Source: Allacma fusca
Lineage: Eukaryota; Arthropoda; Collembola; Symphypleona; Sminthuridae
Assembly (NCBI GenBank): GCA_947179485.1
Contig: OX359248.1
Location: 52,338,386-52,402,385, forward strand
DNA: 64,000 nucleotides
Reading direction: 5' to 3'
The notes under the pieces are model-generated. The model was not told the DNA's origin, did not search any database, and saw only the letters and a program-made list of their open reading frames with translations. Position 1 is the first letter of the stretch, and the number at the start of each line of letters is the position of its first letter. The translations under genes and the position numbers were made by a program. Positions 62,651 through 64,000 of this stretch are shown piece by piece.

Positions 62651-64000
62651 CACAAGGAGTGAGCCCGTGTAAATGGTCCCCGAAACTGTTTCCATTTTCT
62701 CTCTGTCAAAGTCAGGCTCAGTGACTGGTGTTGCACTGAAGGTTCGTATAGTTCGGAGCCCTAGACACACCTACAGATATACTTACAAGAGAGAGAGAGA
62801 GAGAGAAAAGACCCAAATGTGGAAGTAGATGAGCCATGATTGTTGTAGCTGTACATGTGTGTCAAAAGCGAACAACACTTCCCTTGTACAAATTTTGCAT
62901 GAATGAGCGTCAAATGACATGAGGATCTTTGTATTCATTACATCTCTGCACGGTAGTTGTGACTGGATATGTACCCTTCAAAAATGTGTCGCTACCCACC
63001 CTCAAAAACATGTGACGGGCAGCCTAGGATTTTCTATTTTCTATAGTTCTGACTCTCCTTGTCGGCCAAAAGTCTCATTTATGCACTTACAGTCAAATGT
63101 GTCATGTTAGTTAGTCCCTGATTATGAACCAGCATGTCAACTTCTCTCGTCCTCCTCAATTCCTCCGATATCTCGTGTCAACAATATTATTATCCTCAGT
63201 CCGAAATCCAATAATTTCAGGAGATATTTCTCCAGGGCTAAAAGATTCAAAGTGTCAGTGAGAGAAGAGCATTAGCAATTTAAGGGTTAGGGTTCATTCC
63301 GACCGTATGAATATTGCAGAGTTTAATCCTCTGTCCCAAGTGTGAGTTGAAAACTGTTGAGTGAACCAAGTGAAAACATGGAGCCGTAGTGCTGGAAAGT
63401 AGTTCCAAGCTGAGCGGAAGAGAATGTTCAGGAGTGACAGAAATGTGTATCTGTAGGAAGTGTAGGTGAGAGAATATGGCTATGCAATAAAAACTGGGTA
63501 GGAGTTTTCTCGCCACGAAATGAGGACGCTTGAAGACGTGTTGATACAACAGGGCCATTTCCCTTGACATTTATGAGCTATTCCAAGAAAAACAAAGAAT
63601 AATATTTTGCCTACATGCTTCAACATGGGTAACGTAACCACAATTTCCTGCTCTACTTCAGCCAGCTCGACTCATTCTCTTAGGACTTAACTCCACAGAA
63701 ATTTACTTCCGAGCCGGGCTATGAATTGATAAGGTCCAACTGGCGAAATGAGTCCCGAGGGTCTAGTTATTTAGCATTTAAGAAATTCCTCACGAACGTT
63801 CCCTTTTTCCAAGGAAATCTTAAGCGGGTTATGGGGTTTGGAGGATCAGCCCGAAACATGTACATGCTCTTATGTATGCATTTTCCTCGACTAATTAATT
63901 CCCTTGGATTAATATTTAATAATGTGGAGCTGACAAAATAAACAAAATCTGTAACCGTATATGTCACTACATGGGATACAAATTCAATCCCAAAATACAG
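62651..64000. other. gene-free stretch to the end of the window
   Basis: No gene is seen. Apart from the GA tract at 62788 it holds no repeat or structured element I could find. A 96-residue minus-strand frame (63280-63570) matches nothing I know. Confidence 0.5.
62788..62807. repeat. (GA)n microsatellite
   Basis: About 20 bases of GA repeat, directly preceded by CTTACAA, the word seen in the transposon remnants. That junction may be coincidence. Confidence 0.93.

Overview
This looks like eukaryotic, probably animal, nuclear DNA. It is A+T-rich by eye (not computed). It holds many dinucleotide microsatellites, two minisatellite-like arrays and old transposon remnants, and it has no gene I can support. 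No open frame shows a recognisable domain. The longest frames are either read through (CT)n/(GA)n tracts, which lack stop codons, or are close to the length expected by chance in 64 kb on both strands. I see no rRNA, convincing tRNA, known miRNA, CRISPR array, bacterial operon or retroelement coding region. The density of CT/GA and GT tracts and of TACATATG-type words made me think of a crustacean such as a parasitic copepod. That is an impression only. The window is most simply read as intergenic DNA or the inside of a very long intron.

Layout. 1-6 kb: CT tracts, a cluster of Tigger/pogo-like transposon remnants (about 1.58-2.11 kb), a possible recursive splice site (3.86 kb) and a solitary inverted-repeat end (4.1 kb). 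6-20 kb: sparse, with few microsatellites and one 45-bp-spaced direct repeat (16.2 kb). 19.8-24 kb: another transposon remnant and a dense microsatellite cluster, including a 59-bp GT tract. 25.7-26.04 kb: a minisatellite with a 32-bp unit. 27.4 kb: a perfect 22-bp palindrome. 30 kb: the longest CT tract. 30.4-52 kb: many GA tracts, a long imperfect hairpin (32.1 kb) and a short MITE-like element (38.05-38.26 kb). 53 kb: a perfect 14-bp-stem hairpin near a T16 run, then a composite Tigger-like remnant (53.49-53.96 kb). 54-64 kb: sparse, with a MITE-like element at 61.94-62.14 kb and a degenerate ~30-bp repeat at 62.47-62.65 kb.

Three signals go beyond ordinary repeats. First, a dispersed family of ends of the form TACAGTGnnCTCYYnT, several of them in facing pairs flanked by TA, fits fossil pogo/Tigger-type MITEs. 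Second, CT tracts dominate the + strand left of about 30.1 kb and GA tracts dominate right of it. Such a switch could mark a change of transcription or replication direction. Third, there is one near-consensus recursive splice site. All coordinates and counts were read by hand, and none has been tested by alignment or folding.
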